Under the pieces are notes generated by a model, which did not search any database, was not told the origin of the DNA, and worked only from the letters and a program-made list of their open reading frames with translations. Shown one piece after another: positions 1 to 7,112 of a DNA stretch of 63,086 nt. Made by a program: the position numbers and the translations under genes. The stretch is from an uncultured Elusimicrobium sp. (GTDB taxonomy: Bacteria > Elusimicrobiota > Elusimicrobia > Elusimicrobiales > Elusimicrobiaceae), in assembly GCA_937891135.1 (NCBI GenBank), contig CALAFB010000081.1, positions 1 to 63,086 on the forward strand, written 5' to 3'. Within the stretch, counting starts at the first letter, position 1; each line of letters opens with the position of its first letter.

Positions 1-85
1 AGTATCTGTGCCCATACACTTGTAAAAATAAGTAGTTTTACCCAACCTTTCATACGTATAGTATACGGGAAACATACATAGAAAA

Positions 86-104
86 CCAGGGCCTAAAGAC
101 CTAT
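86..104. repeat. Short intergenic repeat, copy 1
   Basis: A 19-base intergenic element, CCAGGGCCTAAAGACCTAT, that recurs at 12743-12761 with one mismatch. Related sequences with a GGTC-TTTA-GACC core are at 1770-1780. Here the core is an imperfect palindrome (AGG/CCT arms). It lies downstream of the terminator of the BaxI-like gene. Function unknown. Confidence 0.5.
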
Positions 105-114
105 TTAGCATTAG

Positions 115-147
115 GACTAAAAAAGCCCCCTATGCGGGGGCTTTGGG
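115..147 (-). terminator. Intrinsic terminator of the BaxI-like gene
   Basis: The 9-bp stem AAAGCCCCC (122-130) / GGGGGCTTT (136-144) is followed on the minus strand by a run of T (six A on the plus strand at 119-124). It sits just past the stop codon of the minus-strand gene ending at 166. Confidence 0.85.
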
Positions 148-165
148 TATCAAATAGCTAGGGCT

Positions 166-930
166 TTACCGGCTGCGGGTTTTACCCAGCAAACGTAAAA
201 TTTCTATATACAACCAGACAATGGTCACCAATAGCCCAAACCCGGCGTACCATTCCATATATCGGGGAACGGAATATTGGCTGGACATACGGTTAATAAA
301 TTCAAAGTCTAGCAGAAAATTAAACGCTGCTACCCCACAAATTACCACGCTAATACCGATAGACAACGGGGAAGATGACGTTAAATAGGACGTATTGACC
401 CCAAACAGCCCCAGTACAATGGATACTAAGTAAAAAACCGCAATTGCCAAGGTAGCAGAGGTAACGACTTTGACGAGTTTTTCCGTTACACGGATAATTT
501 GAAAACGGTATATACCCAGCATTATAAAAAAGACAAGGACCGTTAAGGCAACGGCTTGAAAGACAATGCCGTGAAACTCCGCATTATAGGCTGCTGAAAT
601 AGCCCCTAAACAAAGGCCTTCTAACAAAGCGTAAATGGGAGCAGTAAACATAGAAACTGTTGGTTTAAAACAAGTAATTAACGCTACTACAAACCCTGCA
701 ATTGCCAATATCCCAATATAAGGGGCCCACGCTTGCGGGTTGGTCCAGCTCATCATTCCCCCCACTACACAGATAAAAAGCAGCAAGAAAGTTTTGTTAA
801 TAGTTCCTTGCAGGGTCATTGGACGAGCGGTTTCCTGCCCGCGTACTAAGTGAAGCCCTTCAGGGCCGGTTGTTTCGGGGCCGTCCGACGGGCGGAAGGC
901 TTTTTCGTTTAACATTGGGTTTTGTGCCAT
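166..930 (-). CDS. Bax inhibitor-1/YccA-like membrane protein
   Basis: A 254-residue polytopic membrane protein. A polar N-terminus of about 40 residues is followed by seven hydrophobic segments between residues 45 and 245. The layout and the conserved stretch around FNFLLDFEFI and the C-terminal YMEWYAGFGL region match the bacterial BaxI_1 branch of the Bax inhibitor-1 superfamily (YccA/YetJ relatives), for which pH-sensitive calcium leak has been shown in some members. The physiological role here is unknown. The start is supported by AGGAGA seven bases upstream. It is a single gene with its own terminator. The family call is fairly sure; the function is inferred from the family only. Confidence 0.85.
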   Translation of the reverse strand: MAQNPMLNEKAFRPSDGPETTGPEGLHLVRGQETARPMTLQGTINKTFLLLFICVVGGMMSWTNPQAWAPYIGILAIAGFVVALITCFKPTVSMFTAPIYALLEGLCLGAISAAYNAEFHGIVFQAVALTVLVFFIMLGIYRFQIIRVTEKLVKVVTSATLAIAVFYLVSIVLGLFGVNTSYLTSSSPLSIGISVVICGVAAFNFLLDFEFINRMSSQYSVPRYMEWYAGFGLLVTIVWLYIEILRLLGKTRSR

Positions 931-977
931 CGTGTTCTCCTATTAAAATAGATCTAAACTATTCTATAAAAAATGAT

Positions 978-1016
978 ACAAAAAAACACGCCCCTTTTTA
1001 TATTAGAAAGGGGCGT
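978..1016 (-). terminator. Intrinsic terminator of the small secreted protein gene
   Basis: The perfect 10-bp stem ACGCCCCTTT (988-997) / AAAGGGGCGT (1007-1016) is followed on the minus strand by a seven-base T-rich tract (978-987). It lies directly past the stop at 1037. Confidence 0.85.
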
Positions 1017-1036
1017 ATGTAACGAATTTTTATTTA

Positions 1037-1714
1037 TTAACGGTCGATACGGGTTAATACTTTTCTGGTAGACATATGTGTCTGCTTAAAATATTTAGAC
1101 AAAGTTTCCGCATTGATCTCCGTTAAGTTATTTTGTTGATAATATTGTGTAATTGCTTGTTTGACTTCGGAATTATTTGGGTTATTTCCATTTTTAGGAT
1201 CCTTAAACAGCGACAGCTTATACACAATATACGATTTGTCGGCCGAGCGGGCAAAAGCTTCGTCAATTCCGTGCGTATATTCGTCCCCTTCGCCGTCTAC
1301 ATAGGTGCCTTCAAAATAGAATAAATTCCCGGCTTCTTCCCCGTGGGTATATTCCCCCAGTTTGCCAAAATCTACTCTAAAATGTGCCACCGGGCCTATC
1401 GGTAATTTGGCGGCTTCTTCAAAGGCCTGCCAACATTCTCCGTCAAAGGCAAGCGCCCCTTCTTTGTTAAAAATTACAGCCGGACAAGACCAATAACGGT
1501 GTAAAATATACTTCTCGTCTTCTGGTTCTTGTATCTCCAAACGTACCGAAATTAACCGTTTGTCTCCGGCAATTTTTACCGGGGCATTTTGCTGGGCCTT
1601 ATTTACTTGTCTGGTTACTTGTGCATTAAGGCGTTGGTTTAAATTTTTCTTTTGCTGTGCGTGAGAAACAATAGCTAAGAAACAACAAATTATAAAGATA
1701 GTTAACTTTTTCAT
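1037..1714 (-). CDS. Secreted protein of unknown function
   Basis: A 225-residue protein starting MKKLTIFIICCFLAIVSHAQ, a clear Sec signal peptide probably cleaved after SHA. The longest frame begins 23 codons earlier, but AGGAGG lies seven bases before this ATG at 1714, so the internal start is preferred. The mature part is hydrophilic with a basic, Gln/Asn-rich N-terminal 30 residues (possibly helical), then a mixed region containing YWSCPAVIF and GECWQAF (two Cys that may pair) and a C-terminal basic helix. No domain was recognised. It is expected in the periplasm or outside the cell. The gene is transcribed alone and ends at a strong terminator. Confidence 0.75.
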   Translation of the reverse strand: MKKLTIFIICCFLAIVSHAQQKKNLNQRLNAQVTRQVNKAQQNAPVKIAGDKRLISVRLEIQEPEDEKYILHRYWSCPAVIFNKEGALAFDGECWQAFEEAAKLPIGPVAHFRVDFGKLGEYTHGEEAGNLFYFEGTYVDGEGDEYTHGIDEAFARSADKSYIVYKLSLFKDPKNGNNPNNSEVKQAITQYYQQNNLTEINAETLSKYFKQTHMSTRKVLTRIDR

Positions 1715-1764
1715 AAGTTTGCCTCCTGTAATACTGATAGTATATATATTTTTTAGAAAATTTC

Positions 1765-1840
1765 CAGGGGTCTTTAGACCCACATATATCGGTCCAAAGG
1801 ACCTACTTGCTTCATTCTCCGGTTTTGCCGGAGAATGAAG
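1765..1840 (-). other. Three consecutive hairpins upstream of the small secreted protein gene
   Basis: Between the MFS-fusion gene and the secreted-protein gene lie a GGTC-tTTA-GACC palindrome (1770-1780), a GGTCC-aaa-GGACC hairpin (1791-1803) and a perfect 13-bp hairpin, CTTCATTCTCCGG (1810-1822) / CCGGAGAATGAAG (1828-1840), with a 5-base loop. None is followed by a T tract on either strand. They may stabilise the 3' end of the upstream transcript or regulate the downstream gene. Confidence 0.5.
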
Positions 1841-1855
1841 TTGTCATATGTAATA

Positions 1856-4300
1856 CTAGCGGGATTGAAAATACGATCTTACTTTTTGCCACCCTTTTTG
1901 CAGCGTTTCTTTCCAACCGGGGCCGTTTGCCAGCCCTGGAACTGTCTTGTTTTCCGTACGTCTAAAAAGTTTGGCAGATATAAGTGCCAATATAGTCGGA
2001 ATCGCGATTAACGACGTTACCGTAGCCCCGGTTTCATTTAAAATGCCGGCCTGCATAAGAGCGTCGCCAATTTGCGTTAACAAGAAGGGCCCCACCGCAC
2101 AGGAAATAGCACTTGCCATAATTAGCGAGGTAATTTTATCTTGTGTGGTGTGGTCTTTGGCCGTGCGGGCATAAGCCAAGGTAAAAGCCGTAGAAATCCC
2201 TAATTCGGCTGTGAACAAGGCGGCGGTTAACGCATACATATTGTCGGTTAATCCTAAGGAAAGGGCCGCACTACCTGTGGTTAACAGGGTAGCAATACTT
2301 AGGTTACGTTTCGGAAACCAGTCCAAGAAGTGTTTTGCCAAGAAACGGCCCGCTAAAAACGCAATAGAGTATTGAATCATTCCAAGCAAATAACGCAAAG
2401 ATTCATCGCCTGTGAGTTGTGGTAATACAAAAAGTAAACCGCTATTTAACGCTACTTCTACAGCGTTCATTAAAAACAGTCCGCTAATAAAACTGCCGAC
2501 ACCCGGTGCTTCGCGCAGTAAGTGCAGATAACTGGTAGTGGAGCGTAATTTACCGTTAGAAGTACGCACTTTTTCCTGGTTTTTGTCTACAAATTTAGTA
2601 TTCGGCAGTTTGGCCCAGTTGAGTGCCACGGCCGAGGCTCCCACAATGGGTAGGGCCAAGACAAATGGAGCACTCCAATCCAACCCCAGCATGCTGGTAG
2701 CAATAAACGGGAAACTAAACGAAGCAAGCATACCGATCGCGCGGCTTTGCTCAATATAAGTTCCGCGTTTTTGGCGAACTAATTCAGATGTTTTTTGGCT
2801 GATTTCCGTCATAACCGGGCCCGCTGCGTTGTGAATAAAAACGGCCCCGGTGCTTAACGTATTTAATACGCCTAGTAAGCCAAAATATTGGGCAAGGGGG
2901 TTATCCCACGCAGTAAAGGAACCATCTAGCCCCAATAGGGTAGTTCCCAAAACTAAACTGGCACCCATAAGTCCTAGTCCTACGTTAATGGTGCCTTTGC
3001 GCCCAATTTTTCCTTTTAACCAGTTTGCGATAAATGAACCGAATAAATAAGGCGAAAAGGTGGCGGCCGTAACTAAAATAGCGTACGAAAGCGGTAAATC
3101 AAGCGCATTTTTAATGCTGGCCATAATCGGGGTACCGATTTCTAACCCAATGGAAAATGCCGTTAAATATAATGCGGCACGTTGGGCAAATTTTGTATCA
3201 TCGGCTGATTTAGGGGTTAACCGGACCAACCATTGTTTGGTTTTATCCAGGATAGATTGGTTTTCCGCCGAGAGTTTAATCGGGCCGTGTGCCTCTATGA
3301 CAGCAGCTAATTTTTGTTCTTCGGCCGTAAGGGATACCGTAGGAACTGTGTTTGTTGTTTGGGCCGCAGCGGGTGTGAATGGAAGGAGATTCTCTCCGGG
3401 CGTTTCTTCCGCAAGGACGGGTGTTTCTTCCAGCCCGGTGGCAGTTGTTTGCGGTTTGGGGGTAATGCGGGGGCCTGCAGGGGGTATTACGTCCCGTCCG
3501 GCATTCATATATAAGAAAGTAACTTCTACAGACGGATTAACAACCAAACTGTTAATGGGCCCTAAGGCCATTAAATCCGCTTGTAAAGAAGATACATCTA
3601 CTGTTTTACGTCCGGCGGTTTCAGGTAGTTGCAACGGCAATTGATAGGTTTCTATATATTGACGGATACCGTCCCACAAGTCTGGCTGCACGCGGGAGTT
3701 GGCCGCCAAAGTGCGTAATTCTGTATACGCTTCCAACCGTAACAAGGCCCGGGCTGCTACTGCAGTAATAGCTGCTTCTTGCGGGGTAGCGGTAAATTGC
3801 CGGGCTGTTTGCAGGATAAGAGCCCCATCTTGTTGGGTACCCAGTAACCCGAGTGAAGCGATATCTGCCACGGTTTCTGATAAAGGGTTTTGGGCCGCTT
3901 GTTGCAGATTGGTCCGATAAAAGCAGAGCCCCGCGTCTTGGTCAGCCATACTGGCTTTATGCTGCAAAACTAAGGCTGGGAATTTCTTATGCCATAAAAC
4001 GGCACGTTCGGCAGCATCAGGGTGAGCCAAAATTTGCTGGGCCGTTGGTATATAGTCCTGGTCCGCTAAAAACCCGGTGTTTTGCGTCGGTAATGATAAA
4101 CGCATCCCCGTAAGAAGGCGGGTGGTGTTTATGGGCGTAAAACGTGAACCCGATGCGGTTTCCCGGGACAAGGCAGCCCGGGAGGATGCTCTGCGGCTAA
4201 CGCCTTGAGCAATTTTGCCAGGCAGCAACTGTGCCCAGGTGGGCTGGATGCTAAGCAATACCAGTTGGATGCTAAGCAGTACGGCAATTATTTTCTTCAT
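1856..4300 (-). CDS. Signal peptide, helical domain and MFS-like transporter fusion
   Basis: An 814-residue protein. Residues 1-23 form a signal peptide (ending QPTWA). Residues about 40-230 are an Ala/Leu-rich helical domain that is clearly paralogous to the N-terminus of the giant protein at 26360-31453: both share an FY(R/K)xNLQ motif, a LLGT motif, an ARxLLRxxAY motif and a YI(E/Q)xxxLPxx(L/I)P ending. A Pro/Thr-rich linker (about 270-330) leads to a C-terminal region (about 370-790) with roughly twelve membrane segments and an MFS motif-A-like sequence (WLKGKIGRKG). A signal peptide and periplasmic domain in front of an MFS body is unusual. Substrate unknown. The start at 4300 is chosen because TAGAGGA precedes it; a frame extension of ten codons lacks a ribosome site. 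Confidence 0.75.
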   Translation of the reverse strand: MKKIIAVLLSIQLVLLSIQPTWAQLLPGKIAQGVSRRASSRAALSRETASGSRFTPINTTRLLTGMRLSLPTQNTGFLADQDYIPTAQQILAHPDAAERAVLWHKKFPALVLQHKASMADQDAGLCFYRTNLQQAAQNPLSETVADIASLGLLGTQQDGALILQTARQFTATPQEAAITAVAARALLRLEAYTELRTLAANSRVQPDLWDGIRQYIETYQLPLQLPETAGRKTVDVSSLQADLMALGPINSLVVNPSVEVTFLYMNAGRDVIPPAGPRITPKPQTTATGLEETPVLAEETPGENLLPFTPAAAQTTNTVPTVSLTAEEQKLAAVIEAHGPIKLSAENQSILDKTKQWLVRLTPKSADDTKFAQRAALYLTAFSIGLEIGTPIMASIKNALDLPLSYAILVTAATFSPYLFGSFIANWLKGKIGRKGTINVGLGLMGASLVLGTTLLGLDGSFTAWDNPLAQYFGLLGVLNTLSTGAVFIHNAAGPVMTEISQKTSELVRQKRGTYIEQSRAIGMLASFSFPFIATSMLGLDWSAPFVLALPIVGASAVALNWAKLPNTKFVDKNQEKVRTSNGKLRSTTSYLHLLREAPGVGSFISGLFLMNAVEVALNSGLLFVLPQLTGDESLRYLLGMIQYSIAFLAGRFLAKHFLDWFPKRNLSIATLLTTGSAALSLGLTDNMYALTAALFTAELGISTAFTLAYARTAKDHTTQDKITSLIMASAISCAVGPFLLTQIGDALMQAGILNETGATVTSLIAIPTILALISAKLFRRTENKTVPGLANGPGWKETLQKGWQKVRSYFQSR

Positions 4301-4309
4301 TTTTTCCTC

Positions 4310-4362
4310 TAACTCACAATAAAAACCCACCCTGTTCTTTTTTTATTTTTCAGGGAGGGTTT
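4310..4362 (-). terminator. Hairpin with T tracts on both sides; possible attenuator
   Basis: The stem AAACCCaCCCTG (4323-4334) / CAGGGaGGGTTT (4351-4362) has one internal mismatch and a T-rich loop. On the minus strand it is followed by TTTTTATTG, so it would act as an intrinsic terminator only about 20 bases before the start of the MFS-fusion gene. A promoter is unlikely to fit downstream, so this is a candidate leader attenuator. It is also T-flanked on the plus strand. Confidence 0.5.
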
Positions 4363-4638
4363 GCTTTTTCTTTTTTTAAAATTGTTTTCGGTTACAAACA
4401 CGGCCCTGCGGTCCCTTTAGATAACATAAAATTCCGGCTAATCATACGGTGATTTAGCACGGTAAAATGTTTACACAAGGATAACCCACAGGTATTCAAT
4501 ATCATGATTTCATTTACTTCCAATTAAATATAACCCTTTATCCAACCTACATAGTATATAAAATTATTGATTTGTGTACAAATTATTTTTTGTAAAATAA
4601 AAGTGCAATAAAATACAAAGGCTTTGTGTTAGTAAGGT
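4363..4638. other. Divergent intergenic region before the ECF sigma gene
   Basis: About 275 bases of A+T-rich DNA between the minus-strand MFS fusion and the plus-strand sigma factor. Promoters for both must lie here, but I see no confident -35/-10 pair. A fragment CGGCCCTGCGGTCCCTTTAGA near 4401-4421 loosely resembles the intergenic repeat seen at 86 and 12743. Confidence 0.35.
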
Positions 4639-5220
4639 ATGGAACCTATGATGCATGAACGGACCGATGATGAATTAGTGCAGTTATTCGCCCAGGGGGA
4701 TAATCCCGCGTTTGAAGAATTGGTACTTCGCTATAAAAACGGACTGTATCAGTATTTGAAAACGCTGGTCAAAGATGAGGGAACCGCCGGGGATTTATTC
4801 CAAGAGGTGTTTATTTCCTTATTTAAGCACGCGGCGGGTTTTAAAGCGCAAGGGAAGGTAAAGGCGTGGCTTTTTTTAACCGCTCGGAATAAGGCGTTTA
4901 ATTACCTGCGTGATAATAAGGGGCTGGATTCGCTGGACCAAACGGACGAAGAAGGAAATGAATTTTTACACGATTCATTACCCGATACTTCCTTACCCGT
5001 GTTAGACCAATTGACTGGCGAAGAAGGGCTGCAGCGCATCCGCCAAGCGGTGGAAAAGCTGCCCCCCGCCCAACGGGAAACGGTGTATTTACGGCAATAC
5101 TTTGCCTTTAAAGAAGTAGCCGAATTGTTGGGCCGCCCGCTGGGTACAGTATTGGCGGATTTTCATCGGGCTGTACAAAAAGTACGGGTTCAATTACAAC
5201 AGCAAGGGGAATCAATATGA
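4639..5220 (+). CDS. ECF-family RNA polymerase sigma factor
   Basis: A 193-residue RpoE-like extracytoplasmic-function sigma factor. Region 2 (about residues 20-90) has AFEELVLRYKNGLYQYL and the DLFQEVFISLFKH core-binding signature, then AWLFLTARNKAFNYLRD. Region 4 (about 130-185) contains LPPAQRETVYLRQYFAFKEVAELLG, a helix-turn-helix for -35 recognition. The start is ambiguous: ATG codons occur at 4639, 4648 and 4651 and only an AAGG at 4634-4637 is visible, which fits the second or third better. The stop overlaps the anti-sigma gene (ATGA), the usual arrangement for a sigma factor and its inhibitor. The target regulon is unknown. Confidence 0.93.
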   Translation: MEPMMHERTDDELVQLFAQGDNPAFEELVLRYKNGLYQYLKTLVKDEGTAGDLFQEVFISLFKHAAGFKAQGKVKAWLFLTARNKAFNYLRDNKGLDSLDQTDEEGNEFLHDSLPDTSLPVLDQLTGEEGLQRIRQAVEKLPPAQRETVYLRQYFAFKEVAELLGRPLGTVLADFHRAVQKVRVQLQQQGESI

Positions 5221-5603
5221 AATGCAAACAACAGGTGTTAATGGAACAGGGAAAGTTGACCGAACAAGCCTGGCAGCAACATGCGAAGGAGTGCCCGTCT
5301 TGCCGGGAAACACACCGCTTGCACGAAGCACTTGGGGAGGCCCTGCAAGCCCCGGCCGCTCCGGCAGACTTGGTGGATAAGGTATTTGCCCGCACCACCC
5401 GGCGACCTTCTTGGCTAGTACGTTGGCGCACGGTATTGGCGGGGAGTATGGTAGCGGTATTGGTGGCGGCAGGGGCCGTCTATCACACCTTACAACCGCG
5501 TCCGTTTAGTAATGCGGAACTGGTGGCCTATATGTACCAAACAGAAACGGATGAATACGGTACATTTTTAAGTGATTTAACTATTTTTGAGCAGGAATTT
5601 TAA
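5217..5603 (+). CDS. Zinc-finger anti-sigma factor, single membrane span
   Basis: A 128-residue protein. The N-terminal 30 residues carry a histidine followed three residues later by CPSC (HAKECPSC), the His-x3-Cys-x2-Cys signature of zinc-binding anti-sigma (ZAS) domains. A single hydrophobic span covers about residues 71-92, leaving a short periplasmic tail of about 35 residues that could sense envelope signals. It overlaps the sigma gene by four bases, so translation is coupled. It should hold the upstream sigma factor inactive at the membrane. The short tail means that sensing may depend on the next gene product. Confidence 0.85.
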   Translation: MKCKQQVLMEQGKLTEQAWQQHAKECPSCRETHRLHEALGEALQAPAAPADLVDKVFARTTRRPSWLVRWRTVLAGSMVAVLVAAGAVYHTLQPRPFSNAELVAYMYQTETDEYGTFLSDLTIFEQEF

Positions 5604-5613
5604 AGGAGGAAGT

Positions 5614-6177
5614 ATGAAAAAATTAGTCATTACCCTATTGTTAGCGGGCGTCGTTAGCGTGCCGCTGGCAGCAGAAGAAAAACAACCGCAGGAGCAAACG
5701 AATGCGGTTATGCAAGAAATGCATAAAGGGCATGAGGCTTTTGCAAAAGCCCGTAAAGAACACCGGGCCAAAATGAAAGCCACACAAGAAAAAATGGAGA
5801 AACTTGTCAAAGAGTATAACACACTCAAAGACGGCAAGAAAAAAGATGCCAAACGCGCCGAAATTGAAAAAGAAGTCGGTGCCATTCACGAGGAGCAACT
5901 GAAATTTAAACAAGAGCAACTGGTGAAATTTGAAGAACGCCTGGCCAAAATGAAAACCGAACTGGCGGAAGAAAGTTCGGCCGACGGCAAAAAGGCTTGG
6001 GTAGCACAAAAAACGGATGCGTTAGTAGATAACAAAGGAGACTTGCGCGTTTTGTTTGACCCTCGCCCCGGTATGTTGGGCCCGGGCATGGGCCGCAAAG
6101 GGCCGCACGGCCACCCCAGACACTTCGGCAAAGGGCCGCGTATGGCTCATCCGAAGGATGCCCCGGACGCCAAATAA
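5614..6177 (+). CDS. Periplasmic coiled-coil protein with His/Gly-rich tail (Spy/CpxP-like role possible)
   Basis: A 187-residue protein beginning MKKLVITLLLAGVVSVPLAA, a signal peptide; AAAGGAGG precedes this ATG, so the upstream in-frame codons are not used. The mature protein is very rich in Lys/Glu and forms a long amphipathic helix from about residue 30 to 130 (repeated EKLVKEY, EEQLKFKQEQL type heptads). The last 35 residues are Gly/Pro/His/Met-rich (GRKGPHGHPRH, MAHP), a likely metal-binding tail. It is the third gene of the sigma/anti-sigma unit, so it probably acts as a periplasmic sensor or chaperone for the same stress, as Spy/CpxP/ZraP proteins do. No sequence homology to those families is claimed. 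Confidence 0.7.
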   Translation: MKKLVITLLLAGVVSVPLAAEEKQPQEQTNAVMQEMHKGHEAFAKARKEHRAKMKATQEKMEKLVKEYNTLKDGKKKDAKRAEIEKEVGAIHEEQLKFKQEQLVKFEERLAKMKTELAEESSADGKKAWVAQKTDALVDNKGDLRVLFDPRPGMLGPGMGRKGPHGHPRHFGKGPRMAHPKDAPDAK

Positions 6178-6199
6178 TCTGTTCGGTGTACGGATGTAA

Positions 6200-6235
6200 T
6201 TTTCCCCCCGGTCTTTCCAAACCGGGGGTGTTTTA
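6200..6235 (+). terminator. Terminator of the sigma factor operon
   Basis: The stem CCCCCGGT (6205-6212) / ACCGGGGG (6221-6228) is followed by TGTTTT. The T tract is short. It separates the sigma unit from the pilin leader promoter 20 bases further on. Confidence 0.7.
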
Positions 6236-6250
6236 CGCCCTACAGATGCC

Positions 6251-6279
6251 TTGTTAACCGGGTGTTTTTTTATTATACT
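6251..6279 (+). promoter_or_regulatory. Promoter of pilin leader A
   Basis: TTGTTA (6251-6256), a 17-base spacer and TATACT (6274-6279) form a good vegetative-type promoter. The -10 and downstream bases TTATACTATAGATACAATTTA are almost the same at leaders B and C (12862 and 35681), so this is a shared promoter module. Transcription should start near 6286. Confidence 0.7.
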
Positions 6280-6285
6280 ATAGAT

Positions 6286-6546
6286 ACAATTTATTTTTGT
6301 TTTTAGAACCGTATGTAGAATACGGCGGCGCCCTATAAGTGGCCCAGATCGAATCTAAAAACACGTCGTACCAAGCACAAAGTGAACGGATTAATTACCC
6401 GGTTGTTTTGTGCTGAATGTTTATCGTTTTACGGTGGACTACGGCTGTTTTGTCATTGAGGCATTCGATCTGGCTCATAAAAAGCAGCCGTCCTTGTTGG
6501 GGGTTCTCTAAACAGGTAAATTGAAATTACATAAAGGAGAACTCTT
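6286..6546 (+). ncRNA. Pilin leader RNA A: pseudoknotted structured 5' region
   Basis: A candidate cis-regulatory RNA. Visible pairings are: hairpin P0 CCGTAT (6309-6314)/ATACGG (6320-6325); closing helix P1 CAGATCGAAT (6345-6354)/ATTCGATCTG (6463-6472); hairpin P2 AGCACAAA (6374-6381)/TTTGTGCT (6407-6414); conserved GAATGT (6415-6420); small hairpin P3 CGT (6425-6427)/ACG (6431-6433); and pseudoknot ACGGCTG (6441-6447)/CAGCCGT (6485-6491), which crosses P1. A conserved AAATTGAAAT segment precedes the ribosome site of the pilin gene. The same layout with different helix sequences occurs in three other pilin leaders. No known riboswitch class was recognised. Confidence 0.7.
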
Positions 6547-7026
6547 ATGAAAGAGAAAATAGAAGTAGCCGGGTTCACGTTAATTGAACTCTTAGTGGTT
6601 GTTTTAATTATCGGTATTTTGGCAGCGGTGGCGTTGCCACAATACCAAAAAGCCGTCAAAAAAGCGCGGTTTATGGAAGCATTTTCCAATCTGCAAACGA
6701 TTGCACAAGCGGATGATGCATGCCAACTGAGTAAAGGGCACAGTTGTGATTGGGAAGATTTGGATATTGATATTGGTATACCGACATCGGCCTATGCAAC
6801 CTCTGGTGTTCGGAAAACTAAATATTTTGGATATATGCCTGGCAGTTGGGGAATGGCAGATCCTAAAGTAAAGGCTTATGCTATGTATCAAGAAGGTGGA
6901 GAAGAAGCTTGTTTATGTTTTTTAGAAGGAAAAGTTGTTATCTCTGGAGATTATTGTTGGGAATCTTCTATTGTAGATGCCAAATTGTTAAATGTTGAAG
7001 AAGATTCGCGTTGTGGTTGTTGCTAA
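6547..7026 (+). CDS. Type IV pilin-like protein (leader A)
   Basis: A 159-residue prepilin. A short charged leader (MKEKIEVAG) is followed by FTLIELLVVVLIIGILAAVA, the class III prepilin signal: cleavage after Gly9, N-methyl Phe at +1 and Glu at +5. The hydrophobic helix ends in PQYQKAVKKARF, as in type II pseudopilin/type IVa pilins. The rest is a variable globular domain with nine Cys, including a C-terminal RCGCC, so disulfides are likely. The ribosome site AAAGGAGA precedes the start. No pilus assembly genes (PilB, C, D, Q) are in the window, so assembly would depend on genes elsewhere. Which structure it joins (major pilin, minor pilin or pseudopilin) cannot be told. Confidence 0.9.
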   Translation: MKEKIEVAGFTLIELLVVVLIIGILAAVALPQYQKAVKKARFMEAFSNLQTIAQADDACQLSKGHSCDWEDLDIDIGIPTSAYATSGVRKTKYFGYMPGSWGMADPKVKAYAMYQEGGEEACLCFLEGKVVISGDYCWESSIVDAKLLNVEEDSRCGCC

Positions 7027-7047
7027 ATATATTATATTACAGCAAAT

Positions 7048-7076
7048 CCCCCCTAAAACGAAATGTTTTAGGGGGG
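7048..7076. terminator. Hairpin between convergent pilin and rubrerythrin genes
   Basis: A perfect 12-bp stem, CCCCCCTAAAAC (7048-7059) / GTTTTAGGGGGG (7065-7076), with a 5-base loop. The T tract is absent on the plus strand and poor on the minus strand, so termination may rely on stem strength; it may serve both genes. Confidence 0.7.
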
Positions 7077-7112
7077 CATTAAAACGTAACTTTACCTTTG
7101 CGGTTAAGTGTA

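Noticed and set aside
3060..3644. A 194-codon plus-strand open frame
   Set aside because: It is antisense to the well-supported signal-peptide/MFS gene, has no ribosome site and a composition typical of a reverse-strand shadow.
6345..6472. P1 strands as terminal inverted repeats of a mobile element
   Set aside because: The sequence of the repeat differs completely among the four copies, there is no target duplication or transposase, and additional nested helices are conserved.
6286..6546. Interpretation of the pilin leaders as a known riboswitch (c-di-GMP I or II), HDV-like ribozyme or IS200/605-type omega RNA
   Set aside because: The order of helices (P0, P1 enclosing P2 and P3, pseudoknot crossing P1) does not match those classes as I know them, and no transposon genes are nearby. 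A covariance search could overturn this.
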